DNA of 12,202 bases from Candidatus Omnitrophota bacterium (lineage in GTDB: Bacteria; Omnitrophota; Omnitrophia; Omnitrophales; Aquincolibacteriaceae). A program made the position numbers and the translations under genes. Position 1 is the first letter of the stretch, and each line of letters begins with the position of its first letter. The stretch is from the NCBI GenBank assembly GCA_023819025.1, contig JAMWDC010000031.1:1-12202 (forward strand), in the 5' to 3' direction. This document shows positions 11,822 through 12,202 of the stretch, one piece after another. The notes beneath the pieces are model-generated. The model did no database searches, was not told the origin of the DNA, and worked only from the letters and a program-made list of their open reading frames with translations.

Positions 11822-12202
11822 ATGGCCCCTTTCCAGCCCCGCACATTTGTCGAGCTTTCGATCCGTGTCCGATTTCCGAAACCGCAGACCAAAACCGAAA
11901 TTACCGATTTTTTCCTGACCGAAGGATTCGATCCGTTTGGGATTGTCTATTTCGAATACCGTTCAGGTTTGAAGACTGCGGTATATGTTCGCTCGGCCCG
12001 GCAGGTTTATAAGATTCGGGAGGATTTTGAGCTTGCACGCGAAAAGGGATGGCGATTCGAGAAAAAAATTTTGCGGCCGTGCGATTGGTTTCATCCATGG
12101 AAACGGAGTTATCCCATCACGCCGGTCGGCACACAATTTGCTGCAGTTCCAGTCTGGCGGAAAAAAGAGTTTCGAGGTCCGAAGATCCCCATTTATCTGG
12201 AT
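11822..12202 (+). CDS. prmA: Ribosomal protein L11 methyltransferase, N-terminal part (runs off window)
   Basis: 127 codons are visible and the frame is open at the window edge. The start MAPFQPRTFVELSIRVRFPK and the later block CDWFHPWKRSYPITPVGTQF, then AAVPVWRK and IPIYLD, match the N-terminal substrate-recognition domain of PrmA and the (E/D)DWxxxWKxxFxP-x-x-x-G-x-x-(L/F)-x-(I/V)-x-P-x-W motif, just before the expected DPGxAFGTGxH SAM-binding motif beyond the end. PrmA trimethylates ribosomal protein L11 at several sites. The start is the ATG six bases after the protease stop; the TGA of that gene is in the same frame, so no longer start exists. There is no ribosome-binding site, implying translational coupling to the protease. 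Confidence 0.85.
   Translation, partial: MAPFQPRTFVELSIRVRFPKPQTKTEITDFFLTEGFDPFGIVYFEYRSGLKTAVYVRSARQVYKIREDFELAREKGWRFEKKILRPCDWFHPWKRSYPITPVGTQFAAVPVWRKKEFRGPKIPIYLD

Overview
The window is a stretch of chromosome from an environmental, probably Gram-negative bacterium of roughly even base composition. Supporting signs are an exported Deg-type protease with a Sec-type signal peptide, two cyclic-di-GMP proteins, one carrying an MshEN (type II secretion/type IV pilus ATPase N-terminal) domain, and housekeeping genes (panB, hemC, prmA) scattered singly instead of in their usual operons. The general look (solitary biosynthetic genes, Deg9-like protease, many multidomain signalling proteins) would suit a candidate phylum such as Omnitrophota or a deltaproteobacterial-type lineage. 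This is an impression and not a demonstrated assignment.

Layout. 1-830: panB, with a few bases of what may be the previous gene. 830-2020: a small graveyard of mobile DNA. It holds a 148-bp MITE-like hairpin element with terminal inverted repeats and a 9-bp target duplication, the first ~35 codons of an NAD-dependent sugar epimerase/dehydratase, a 543-bp internally deleted ISKra4-like insertion sequence on the minus strand with recognisable ends, and a frameshifted protein-like fragment. 2104-3546: a pseudo-receiver/GGDDF/MshEN protein. 3630-4592: a divergent hemC. 4593-4877: a regulatory region with a perfect 10-bp hairpin and a good sigma70-type promoter. 4878-6593: a receiver/GGGEF/HD-GYP protein. 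6887-7222: a small FxLYD-type protein. 7212-7385: an exact-length 87-bp tandem duplication filling the space between two convergent genes. 7386-8327 (minus): an HDAC/AcuC-family deacetylase. 8597-12202: a probable operon of a small one-helix membrane protein, a class I/II aminotransferase that overlaps it by ATGA, an exported Deg-type protease and the start of prmA, which runs off the window.

How the genes work together. The two signalling proteins flanking hemC both have altered GGDEF signatures. The first lacks the receiver phospho-acceptor and carries a c-di-GMP-binding MshEN module. The second keeps a complete HD-GYP phosphodiesterase and an RxxD inhibitory-site motif. Read together, the locus looks more like c-di-GMP sensing and degradation than synthesis. 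The other genes are metabolic or housekeeping functions with no obvious shared pathway. No phage, CRISPR, toxin-antitoxin or defence system was found. The most unusual material is the pair of c-di-GMP proteins, the atypical hemC active site, the nested mobile-element debris and the 87-bp tandem duplication.
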